A stretch of DNA of 14,310 nucleotides from UBA7396 sp036172015 (GCA_036172015.1 JAVHSE010000039.1:1-14310); one strand, 5' to 3'. Counted from the first letter of the stretch, positions 1 through 9,322 are shown. Program-made: numbers and translations. The notes: generated by a model not told the origin, from the letters alone.

Positions 1-28
1 TTGACAAAATTATGTAAAAGTTTATAAA
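1..28 (+). promoter_or_regulatory. Sigma70-like promoter for the DUF1800-DUF1501 gene
   Basis: A perfect -35 hexamer TTGACA lies at 1-6 and a -10 hexamer TATAAA at 23-28, with a 16-bp spacer. Transcription would start near 35. The leader that follows is A-rich and carries three AAAAAC units (40-57). It has no visible Shine-Dalgarno sequence before the ATG at 79. Sequence upstream of base 1 cannot be seen, so other elements may exist. Confidence 0.6.
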
Positions 29-78
29 TTAGAAAAGATAAAAACAAAAACAAAAACATTTTTATATATTATTATTTT

Positions 79-3000
79 ATGAATATGAAAAAAATACCTT
101 TGTTTCAAAAGTTTTTATCTGTTTTTTTACTCTCAATTTTTCTTTTCAATTTTATAGTTATTCCAAAAACTATAGCCGTTTCTACCAATTGATTGGCAAA
201 TCCTTGGACTTTGGAAAAAGCAGAGCATCTTGCGAGAAGAGCTCTCTTATGAGTAGATACCACTATTATAAATAATCTTTTTCAGGCTGGTTCAGCAACT
301 GCAGCTGTAGATAGTTTATTTCCAGATCAAAATTGACCGGATAGAACCGAGTATAATAATCTCATACATTCACTCACATCAAGTACTGGATTTACTTTTA
401 CTGGAGCATCATCGATGTATCAACTCTATAATTTAAAATATGCAGCTGATCCATATCAAGCAAAAAGAAAACTTTTTTCTGTTTTTGAGGATATTTTTTC
501 TTCCAATGTCTATGGATGAGTCATTAAATATAAAGACATTAATGACACACACGAACTTATTTATTCAGAAACTCTTTGAAATTATAAAAATCTTATCAAA
601 AAAATTCTCTATAATGATGGAAATCCAGGAGATTTTACCGAAAGTCAATTTTTAGATCTATTCAATCAAAGTAATAAAAGATATCCAAATGAAAATTATG
701 CGAGAGAATTATTACAACTTTTTCTCATGGAAGAATATAAACCTCTTGAAAATAAAGATCTTTGAAATATAAGAAATTACGAAGAAACCGATGTAGCTAG
801 TTTTGCAAAAATATTGTTTGGTTTTACCTATGATGTTGGATCTACGAATCATATAGTAAGCTATCAAATACCATCATATAGTTGATCAGATATAAGAAAT
901 GTAACATTTTTAACAGGAGCTTTAAAATCAGGAGATAATTTTTCTTTTTATAACACTGATTCATGAACTATAGATTTAGCTTCAATTCAAGCAGGATGAT
1001 GAGCTAGTCTTCGTGATAATGCAATAAATTATATATTTTCAAAAAGAGAAGAAGCTATTGCTTTGGCTTTAGCTAACAAATTATTGAGATTTTATGTCAC
1101 TGAAAATCCAAATTCATCAGAATTAAATAGTTTTGCGAATATTTTAATACAAAATAATTTTGATATTTTTCCAAGTATAAAATGGTTGTTATCAAATGAT
1201 ATGATGTATAGTGATATAGCAATGAATGAACTCAGATATAAAAACCCTTTAGAACTTGCTTTTTGATCTCTCAAACTTCTCAATCAAACTCATTCAGGAG
1301 TTCTTGATCCGATGATTTATAATACGAGTTTACTCTCAAATCTTGGGTGGGAACCATATACTCAAAATTCTATTTTTGGTCGTGATTGATTTGATAAAAA
1401 TGATAATTTTTTTAATGCAAATTTACAAAATAAATGGATTACCTATGTTCCAAAACTTACCTATTCTTGAAATGGAAGAACCACGAGTGCTTATGATTTA
1501 CTTTCGAGTATTTCGACATGAACACTGACTACTGATGAGCTAATTAGTACTTTTGAACAAAAACTTTTACTTGGAAGAAGTCTTGATTCAGTCACCAAAT
1601 CTTCTTTAATAAATTTTTTAACTACTAACGAACAAGGAAGTGGAGTTGTTTTTGATTCTAATACTCAAAAAGAAAAAATAGAATCACTCGCAACTATTAT
1701 GATGACATTACCAGAATTTATAATAAATTCTGGATGGGATAGACCAAATCAAGCTATAAATGAAACCTCATTTTTAAATGAAACTCAATCTAAAATCATA
1801 TTTGTTGATTTATGATGAGGATATGATTATCTTAATAATTTTTTTACAAAAAAGAACTTTACTGATATGCAAAATCTCAGACCAACTCTCAATAGAAAAT
1901 GAGATGAGCTTGTTGATCTTGGAGAATATTATATGGAAAATCATATAGCTTATTGAAGTGGTGGAAGTAATGGATTAAAATCATTATATGATAATTGAGA
2001 ATTAAGAATTTTTAACAGAGCTGGAACGAAAGATCATTCCAGAGATCATGATCAAGCATCAAAAGCTATTCAATCTTGTGATAGTTTTACTACTACCAAT
2101 GTTGATGGAAGTTTTTGAAAATTTATAAAAAATGAAATTCCAAGTAATACTATGGTTATTGGAAATTCGAAACCTTATGCATTGAGAAATGGAAAGTATA
2201 TAAATATATGAGCATGAGGAAATATTTTAAATAATGAAAAACTTTCTTTAGCAAAAAAAACACAAATGCTGAATACTCTCAGAAATATTTGAAATACAAA
2301 AATATTTCCTGAAAATACGGCTTGAGTATTTAAAGATGCTATTACTATAGATACTATTGGAGCTATAGCAAAATCAAATACTCCAAGAGATGGTGCTGGA
2401 TATGGAAATAGTCAAAATTATGATTTTATAAAAACCATGCTGAATAATGGTTATGGAAAAGCATTTTATATGTTCGCAGATGGATGATATGATACTCATG
2501 ATAAACAATTACCGAATCTTGATCTCAATATTAATAAAGTGATTACTGCTCTGGTTGGATTTTTTGATTCTGTTAAAGCAAATCAAGATATTACTATAGT
2601 GTTATTTTCTGAATTTGGAAGAACTATAAAAGAAAATGGATGAGGTGGAACTGATCATGGGAAATGATGAATTATGTGGGTACTTACCAGTAATCCTCAA
2701 CTCAAAAAAAATCTTCCTCAAAAAATTTATGGAGATGTTGATGTTACAAAAGAAAAAGAAGATTTACTTTGAGTCGGAATATATTATGATTCTATATATG
2801 CAAAAATCGTAGAGGCATTGTATGCAAAAACTGGAATTTATACTCATACATTAGAAGATGATATCAATACTTCAATTCCAGTAGTAACGAATTTTAATAC
2901 TTATTTAATACCAAATGGATCAAATTATTCTACCAATATCAATTTTGATATAGAAAGTCCGAACTTTGCTATCACTTCTGCTTCTGATGTAAAAATAAAA

Positions 3001-4414
3001 TATTGAAAAGATCTCAACAATCTTACACATACGATAAATAATTGGGAAATACAATATGCTTCAAATGCTCTTGTGAAAGGAAATAAAATAAATTTCACCA
3101 AACAAGTAAATAGTAGTACATGATTTGCATATGAAATAAAAATTTCAAACAATCAATATGCTCAAAACATACTTACTTGAATAGTAAATACAACTCCGTA
3201 TAAAACATGAAATCTCATTATTTCAGATATTCAAGATACTGTTTTAACATCTTTTCATAATAAGATCATATCTTGAGAAGAGACGATATCAAATAAAATA
3301 TTACTTGGACAAACTCTTGTTTCTAGTACAACAACAGGAACTGGGGATACTTTGACTGGAATAATAATAGAAACTCCGAAAATTTTGACAAAATGAAATG
3401 GAATTTCTCTTACAATTCATTCTGGATCAGTAAATATAGAAAAATTATCAGGATCATGAATTTGGTATGGAAGATTTTTATTAGGTGATTTTGTTGATAA
3501 AAATATTATTTTTTCTTCATGATCACAAACAAACCTTTGAGAAAAAATGAAAAATCTCAATGTCGAAAAAACAATAAAAATATGAGCTGATACTCTCTGA
3601 GTAGGACTTGGTCTTGATAATTTTGTCGAGATATGAGTAGATTGACTCAAAGTAAATACTCAGTATAAAATGGTGTCAAGTGAAGATCTTCAAAATTGGA
3701 AATATATGACTGGATTTACGACTGATATAAATGGAAAATGATTATTTCTAACAAATCATTTTAGCTATTTTGCTTTTATAAATGATGTTATTATACCTCC
3801 TGTTACNNNNNNNNNNNNNNNNNNNNNNNNNNNNNNNNNNNNNNNNNNNNNNNNNNNNNNNNNNNNNNNNNNNNNNNNNNNNNNNNNNNNNNNNNNNNNN
3901 NNNNNNTGTTACCCCTCCTGTTACCCCTCCACCTCCTGTTTATTCTGGATGATGAGGTGGTGATTGATGATGAGGTTTAATAAAAGACAATTGTCCTACT
4001 TGAGATAATTCTCCAAGTTATTATGATAAAATATGTTGAGAAAAAAATATTGAAATTGTAAAAAAAGAAGAACCAAAAGCCATAATTACGAAAAATAAAC
4101 TCTATTACCAAAATTTAAAAAAACAGATATTACTCAATAGAGCGAAGAAAAAAACCAATACAAAAAAATTACAAAAACTTGAATATCATGGATATGAAAT
4201 ATATTATATTACTTGATATAATATGAAAGAAATTACTATGAAAATATTAAATAGTACTCGTCTTTCTCAGTCATATAAAACAAATTACATCAATAGAATA
4301 AATGCTTATATAGAAGCAAAATATAACTATGATGTGGCAAATATAAAAAGGAGAGAATTAAAAAATAAACTTATTAAGCAAACTATTTTATTACAAAGAA
4401 TATTAAAAAAGTAA
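79..4414 (+). CDS. Secreted DUF1800-DUF1501 fusion protein with Pro-Thr repeat and basic C-terminal tail (contains assembly gap)
   Basis: Read with TGA = Gly, the frame is open from ATG 79 to the gap at 3807 (about 1243 residues) and resumes in another phase at 3908 for 168 residues to TAA 4412-4414. Residues 1-33 look like a signal peptide (KK, hydrophobic core, TIA). A DUF1800-like domain covers about 45-555, with the ARRALLG motif near 53 and NENYARELLQLF near 204. A DUF1501-like domain covers about 571-930, with HSRDHDQASKA, SEFGRT near 844 and GGTDHGKGG just after. A beta-rich region of no recognised family follows and ends in FSYFAF, then PPVT repeats, YSGGGGGDGGGG, a Cys-containing CPTGDNSPSYYDKICG segment and a lysine-rich, probably helical tail. 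DUF1800 and DUF1501 genes are usually neighbours and have no settled function; here they are one chain. The phase change across the gap is explained by an arbitrary gap length. That both sides belong to one gene is inferred from the PPVT repeat on each side. Confidence 0.85.
3790..3945 (+). repeat. 12-bp tandem repeat encoding Pro-Pro-Val-Thr
   Basis: Units of CCTCCTGTTACC are visible on both sides of the gap: one at the left edge, about two on the right, then a degenerate CCTCCACCTCCTGTT. In the protein this gives an extended PPVT spacer between the folded ectodomain and the glycine run. The copy number is hidden by the gap and could vary between strains or cells. Confidence 0.8.
3807..3906. 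other. 100-N scaffold gap inside a PPVT tandem repeat
   Basis: Exactly 100 Ns, a common placeholder length. The left edge ends in CCTCCTGTTAC and the right edge resumes with TGTTACCCCTCCTG, both parts of the same 12-bp unit CCTCCTGTTACC encoding Pro-Pro-Val-Thr. To keep the protein in frame the missing length must be a multiple of three, so 100 cannot be the true length. The assembly most likely broke on this repeat. Confidence 0.9.
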
Positions 4415-4473
4415 ATAAGTAATCCATTTGATATAGAATTGTATTTTTAAATCTTTCTCATCGAAATAAAACC

Positions 4474-5772
4474 ATGTTTCACAATATAAAAACATCAAAA
4501 AAAGTATCCCTCTACTTTTCATTTTTTAGCTTTATATCACTGATTATTTTGCTTCTATGAGTCAATATAATTTATTTTAGTATTTGGTATAATGATCAAA
4601 AAAATGAAAGTATATACGATATGAATATGAATTATAAAAAATATTCGATTCCTGAAATGAATACATGAAATAAAAAAAGTTTTAAAGATTATATTTTACA
4701 AAAAGATGCGGTTATTATTTGAAATGATTGACAGATAGTATGTTCAAATTCGGTGAGTAAAAAAACTCATGATACCGCACAGAATTTCACAAATAAATTA
4801 TTTTTTAAAGATGAAAATAAAATTTATCTTATTTTTTCTGAACATTATGATGAAATTGGTGAAGTAAAAATATTTTTTGACACCACTCCATATATTAAAT
4901 CACAAGTGATGATTATAAAAATCAGTTTTTTTATCATATTATTTTCTGTAATATTTCATTATTTTCTTTGAGAATTTATAGTCAAAAAATCACTTAAAAA
5001 TCTGAATATTATAAAAAATTACTGCCAAAAATTAGATATTAATGAAACAATGGAATCATTGAAAATAGATGGAAATAGTGAGGATGAAATTATTATTGTT
5101 GCAGAAAAATTAAATACTGCTTTTACAAAAATAAAAAATCAAAATGAAAACTTGAAACAATTTATAGCCGATGTCAGTCATGAATTCAAAACACCTTTAA
5201 TGGCTTTAAATTCAAAAAATGATCTCTTTACTATAAAAAATGAAAAAAATATTTTAGATAAAAATGAAATCACTGATTTTTTAGATTATAATAAAAAATA
5301 TATTAAAAAATTAGATAAAATGCTTGAAGCATTGTTTTTGATAACAAGATTAAAAGATAAAACTATACAATTATATCTTATAAAAACACATATTCGATCA
5401 CATATTTCTACTTTAATAAAAGAAAAACAAATAAAAAATATTGAAATACAATGAGATTTAGAATTAAAAATTGATCATACCACTTTTGATATTATTATAG
5501 AAAATCTCATCAATAATGCTATCAAATATGGAAACAATAAAAAAATTATTCTCTTATTGAATAAAAAATTTATTTCAATAAAAGATAATGGAATATGAAT
5601 CAATCAAGAAAATTTAGATAAATTATTTGATAATTTTTTTCAAGAGAATAATGAAAGTGAATGATTTTGAATAGGATTATATTTAGTAAAAAGATTACTT
5701 GATATTTATGAGTGGAAAATAGAAGTATTCTCGGAAAAATGAAAAGGAAGTGAATTTAAAATTTATTTTTAA
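4474..5772 (+). CDS. Two-component sensor histidine kinase
   Basis: A 432-residue membrane histidine kinase (TGA = Gly) expected to autophosphorylate and pass phosphate to the regulator encoded 3 nt downstream. Membrane segments lie at about 12-35 and 146-168. They flank an extracytoplasmic sensor domain of about 110 residues that matches no family I recognise and holds a single cysteine, Cys90. A HAMP-like linker leads to the H-box FIADVSHEFKTP with phosphoacceptor His236. The ATP-binding domain shows the N-box NLINNAIKYG (Asn348), the G1 box DNGIGI (from Asp371) and the G2 box GFGIGL (397-402). Two glycines of the G2 box and one of G1 are encoded by TGA, so a standard-code reading destroys the kinase. 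It starts 59 nt after the preceding stop with no Shine-Dalgarno sequence. The signal is unknown; envelope redox stress is a guess from the downstream genes. Confidence 0.93.
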
Positions 5773-5775
5773 AAT

Positions 5776-6426
5776 ATGAAAAAAATACTTTTAGTAGAGG
5801 ATAATAAAGATATTTCTAAAAATATTACAGAATATTTACAAATGAATCATTTTGAAGTCATTCAAGTTTTTGATTGAGAAAAAGCTTTATATGAAGCTCT
5901 CAAATATGATTATAATTTAATTTTACTTGATATTTGACTTCCAAAATGAAATTGATTTTATCTTTGTGAAAATATTTTAAAAAATAAACAAGTTCCTATT
6001 ATTTTTATCACAGCAAGAGAACTCATTGAAGATAAAATCTTTTGACTCAAAATATGAGCCAAAGATTATATAGTGAAGCCGTTTGATTTAAGAGAATTAC
6101 TTTTGAGAATAAATATTCATATTGAAAAACAAATAACTAAAAATACTATTTTTGAACAAAATAACATAAAAATAGATTTTGAAAAAAGAATTATATTGAA
6201 ATGAAAAAAAAGTATTTCCATTCCATCAAAAGAATGAGATATATTACAAATCATTATAAATAATTGAAAAAATATAACTTCACGAACTTCTATTATTGAG
6301 TTAATATGGTGAGAAAAAGCACTTTTTGACAGCGATTGAAAACTTGATGTTTATATTTCACATTTGAGAGATAAATTAGGAAAAGATTTTATAAAAACAG
6401 TGAAAGGAGTTTGATATACTCTATAA
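5776..6426 (+). CDS. OmpR/PhoB-family response regulator
   Basis: A 216-residue regulator made of a receiver domain (about 1-115) and a winged-helix DNA-binding domain (about 125-216). The acidic pocket is LLVEDN (Glu8, Asp9), the phosphorylated residue is Asp52 in LLDIGLPKG, the switch Thr is Thr79 and the conserved Lys is Lys101 in VKPFD. The C-terminal half has the typical pattern LIWGE...LDVYISHLRDKLG...TVKGVGYTL. Twelve of its fourteen glycines are TGA, with GGA used for the other two. The start lies 3 nt after the kinase stop, so the two are certainly co-transcribed. The OmpR family binds tandem direct repeats spaced 10-11 bp, and such a pair starts 8 nt past this gene's stop, upstream of the thioredoxin-CcdA-Msr genes. 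The targets are inferred. Confidence 0.95.
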
Positions 6427-6434
6427 ATTATCTC

Positions 6435-6454
6435 TTAAGGTAAATTTAAGGTAA
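6435..6454 (+). promoter_or_regulatory. Direct-repeat binding site resembling a PmrA/QseB-type box
   Basis: TTAAGGTAA occurs perfectly twice, at 6435-6443 and 6446-6454, exactly 11 bp apart (one helical turn). This fits the published PmrA-box pattern HTTAAK-N5-HTTAAK when read from 6434. OmpR-family regulators bind such head-to-tail half-sites next to or over the -35 region. AT-rich -10 candidates follow (TATAAG 6460-6465, TATGTT 6466-6471), but neither spacing is clean. It sits between the response regulator gene and the lipoprotein gene, so it could control either the repair genes or the regulator's own circuit. Confidence 0.55.
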
Positions 6455-6496
6455 CTGAGTATAAGTATGTTACTTTATTTTTTTAAAACTTTGCTT

Positions 6497-6970
6497 ATGA
6501 AAACAGTTTGATTTTTATGAATAGTCATTTTATTTACACTTACTTCTTGTAGTACTATAAAAGCACCAGAAAGTACAAATATAAAAGAAACAACCCCTAA
6601 TATTTCTCAAACAAATATTGATACTCCTGAAAATATTACAGAAGTACCAGTGACTAAAACAGAGTGAGTAGTATGATGAGTATATCAAAACTATGATATA
6701 TCAAAATTATCTGATACTAAAACAAATATATTATTTTTTGCAGCAACTTGGTGTCCTGCTTGTCAATGAGCTGATAAAAATTTATCAAGTGAGAATATTC
6801 CACAAAATTTAAATATATTAAAAGTTGATTATGATACATATACTGATTTAAAAACGAAATATGAAATAACTATGCAACATACATTTGTACAGGTTGATAA
6901 AGATGGAAATATGATAAAAAAATGGTCTTGATCTAACAATTCAGCAGATATTCTCGCACAAATAAAATAA
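6497..6970 (+). CDS. Thioredoxin-like lipoprotein
   Basis: A 157-residue protein with a lipoprotein signal (hydrophobic residues 4-16, lipobox LTSC with Cys18), so it should be anchored on the outer face of the membrane. A Thr/Asn/Pro-rich spacer (about 19-60) leads to a thioredoxin-like fold with active site WCPAC (Cys86, Cys89). The C-terminal part, VDYDTYTDLKTKYEIT then QHTFVQVDKDGN, closely resembles the thioredoxin segment inside the Msr fusion encoded at 7795. The position before Thr-Phe-Val, normally the cis-proline of thioredoxins, is His here. It is the first gene after the direct-repeat site and is followed 70 nt later by the CcdA-like gene. Its likely role is to take electrons from CcdA and hand them to the Msr domains or other exported disulfides. 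No Shine-Dalgarno sequence is visible before ATG 6497. Confidence 0.88.
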
Positions 6971-7040
6971 TATATAATAATTGGCATTAGAATATATTTG
7001 AGAAGAAATATAAATAAATAAAATATAATAATAATATACT

Positions 7041-7775
7041 ATGGAACTCATTTTACTATCATTTTTTGCAGGAATATTAACAGTTTTAGCACCGTGTGTG
7101 CTTCCACTGTTACCAATTATACTAGCAAAAACAAGTGAAAATATTCAAGATAAAGTTGCTCCATATATAATAATTGCTTCTCTTTGAGTTTCCATTCTTA
7201 TATTTTCTTTGCTTATCAAAGCATCAACACTATTTATTCAAATACCTCAATATTTTTGGGCATATTTTTCTGGATGAGTCATATTTTTATTTTGAATAAT
7301 TACTATATTTCCAAATATATGGAAAAAAATTGCTTCAAAAACAAAAATTGATCAAAAATCAAATGAAGTATTTACTCAATCTACTCAAAAAAGTTGAATA
7401 TATAAAAATATACTCATTTGATTTGCTCTTTGACCAATTTTTTCGAGTTGTAGTCCAACTTATGCTTTGATTTTAGCCGTTATTTTACCACAAAGTATAT
7501 TTATCTGAGTATTAAATTTAGTCAGTTATGTAGTGTGACTTGGTTTGATTTTGCTTATCATTGCAATATTTTGACAAAAAATAGTTTCAAAATTAAAAAT
7601 ATTTGCCAATCCAAATGGATGGTTTAAAAAAATATTATGAATTGTATTTTTAATTATTTGATTTATGATATTTACTTGATATGATAAAAAAATAGAAACT
7701 TATCTCATTCAACATGGATATTATATAGATACGAGTAGTTTTGAATGAAATATTGTTGATACATATATTAAATAA
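7041..7775 (+). CDS. CcdA/DsbD-like transmembrane thiol-disulfide electron carrier
   Basis: A 244-residue integral membrane protein with about six hydrophobic segments. This fits the CcdA family, the transmembrane core of DsbD, which moves electrons from cytoplasmic thioredoxin to thiols outside the membrane. The two redox cysteines stand in pseudo-symmetric contexts: Cys19 in LAPCVLPLLP near the start of helix 1, and Cys137 in GPIFSSCSPTY near the start of the fourth segment. A loop of about 25 polar residues (about 96-120) separates the two halves. Many membrane glycines are TGA codons. No cytochrome c maturation genes are nearby, so the expected clients are the thioredoxin lipoprotein upstream and the Msr fusion 19 nt downstream. 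The 70-nt gap before it is AT-rich and holds no convincing promoter or Shine-Dalgarno sequence. Confidence 0.92.
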
Positions 7776-7794
7776 TTTTTAATACATAAAAAAT

Positions 7795-9177
7795 ATGAAA
7801 ACAATATATATTGGTGTACTATGAGTAGTTTTTATTATTTTTTTGAGTATATTTTTTAAAATAAATAGTGAAACTATGGAAAAAAAATGAAAAATAAATA
7901 CAGCAAATCTCAGTGAAGCAATATTTGCTGGAGGTTGTTTTTGGTGTATGGAATGAATTTTCGAAGCACAAGAATGAGTTTTTCAGGCAATTGCTTGATA
8001 TGCTTCTTGAAATGAAAAAACGGCAAATTATAAAGATGTGTCTACTGGAAAAACAGATCATAAAGAATCGGTGAAAGTTTTCTATGATCCAAATATTATT
8101 TCTTATACAACTTTAGTTAAATTATTTTGGACACAAATTGATCCTACAAATCCAAATTGACAGTTTGCAGATATTGGTCCTCAATATCAAACAGCAATTT
8201 TTTATAAAAATAATGATGAAAAAAAAATTGCAGAAATATCAAAGCAAAAATTATGAGACTCAAAGAAATTTGAGAAACCCATCGCAACACAAATACTTCC
8301 ATTCACCACTTTTTTCCCTGCAGAAGAATACCATCAAGATTATTATAAAAAAAATTCACTTCATTATAAAAGCTACAAAAAATGAAGTGGAAGAGCTGAT
8401 TTTATTGAAAAAAATTGGAATGAAAAGGAAAAACAAAAAACAAATCTTCAATATATAGATTATGATGAAAATATTATAAAAACTTATTCATGAAGAATTT
8501 TACTTTTTTTTCATGCTGAACGGTGTTCAAGTTGTAACAATATAGAAAAACAAATTTTACATGCAAAATTACCAACTGATCTACTCATTCTCAAGATTGA
8601 TTTTGATAGTCAAAAAGATCTGACACAAAAATATTTAATTTTAACTCAATCAAGTTTTGTACAAATAGATAATAATGGAAATGTATATAAACGAATTATT
8701 TGATGAAGTAATTGGGATGATATTGTATTAAAATTGGTTTCTAAAGAAGAAATTTTGAAACAAAAATTAACTCCTTTAGAGTTTACAGTCACCCAAATAT
8801 GAGGTACCGAAAAACCTTTTGAAAATAAATACTGGGATAATCACGAGAAATGAATTTATGTTGATATAGTAGATGGAATGGCACTGTTTTCTTCGACCGA
8901 TAAATTTGATAGTGGAACTGGTTGGCCAAGTTTTTCAAAGCCAATAGATGATACTATGATTTGAAAAAATAATGATACCAAATTATGAATGGCTCGAACA
9001 GAAGTAGTTGGAAAAACTTCATCTTCTCATTTATGACATGTTTTTCATGATTGACCTTCTGATTTAGGATGAATGAGATACTGTATCAATTCAGCTGCAT
9101 TAAAATTTATTCCACTCAAAGATATAAAAAAAATGTGATATGAAAAATATTTGTTTTTATTTGAGATAAATAAATAA
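7795..9177 (+). CDS. msrAB: Membrane-anchored MsrA-thioredoxin-MsrB fusion methionine sulfoxide reductase
   Basis: A 460-residue three-domain enzyme that should reduce both diastereomers of methionine sulfoxide in exported proteins. Residues 4-23 form an uncleaved signal anchor with no lipobox. MsrA covers about 43-195 with GGCFWCME (catalytic Cys48, second Cys51) and the closing pattern PAEEYHQDYY. A thioredoxin-like domain covers about 228-320 with CSSC (Cys244, Cys247). MsrB covers about 335-445 with TEKPFENKYWDN, SGTGWPSF, SSHLGHVFHDGP and catalytic Cys430 in RYCINSAAL. MsrA shows no C-terminal resolving cysteine. MsrB lacks the zinc-binding CxxC pairs and has Thr375 where many MsrBs carry the resolving Cys. 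The built-in CSSC domain may regenerate both. Neisseria PilB also joins thioredoxin, MsrA and MsrB, but with the thioredoxin domain first; here it lies in the middle. It begins 19 nt after the CcdA-like gene, which fits a shared operon. Confidence 0.93.
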
Positions 9178-9322
9178 TACATTGAAAAATATAAATCAGA
9201 AGCTTTTTTTATTTAGAAAATAAAAAAGATAAATATAAAAATGTTTTCATAAATGAATATAAAATCTTTGAGAAATGATGTATTTTGATGAATAGAAAAA
9301 TTTTAATATTTTTTCAATAATT
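9178..9322. other. AT-rich intergenic stretch at the end of the msr operon
   Basis: Nothing firm is present. There is a T-run (9204-9210) after GAAGC but no convincing stem, so the operon terminator is unclear. An 18-codon frame at 9253-9306 reads MNIKSLRNDVFGGIEKF. It vaguely resembles the N terminus of SulP-type anion transporters (lysine-rich start, then RxDxxxGI) and could be a tiny remnant left by a deletion, but it is too short to assign. Confidence 0.4.

Noticed and set aside
440..655. Short standard-code ORFs scattered over 79-4414 on both strands
   Set aside because: They are off-frame shadows or pieces of one long gene that is open when TGA is read as Gly.
3807..3906. Treating the frame change across the N-run as a real frameshift
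   Set aside because: The 100-N length is a placeholder, and both flanks encode the same PPVT repeat.
6971..7040. Candidate internal promoter before the CcdA-like gene (TTGGCA and TATAAA)
   Set aside because: Spacing is about 22 bp and the region is so AT-rich that -10 matches are expected by chance.
7819..8061. Minus-strand 80-residue ORF opposite the MsrA domain
   Set aside because: Lies antisense to a well-supported catalytic domain and has no recognisable features.
9253..9306. Possible SulP transporter N-terminal remnant (MNIKSLRNDVFGGI)
   Set aside because: Only 17 residues with loose similarity; cannot be separated from chance.
9178..9322. Transcription terminator for the msr operon at the T-run near 9204
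   Set aside because: No stable stem precedes the T-run.
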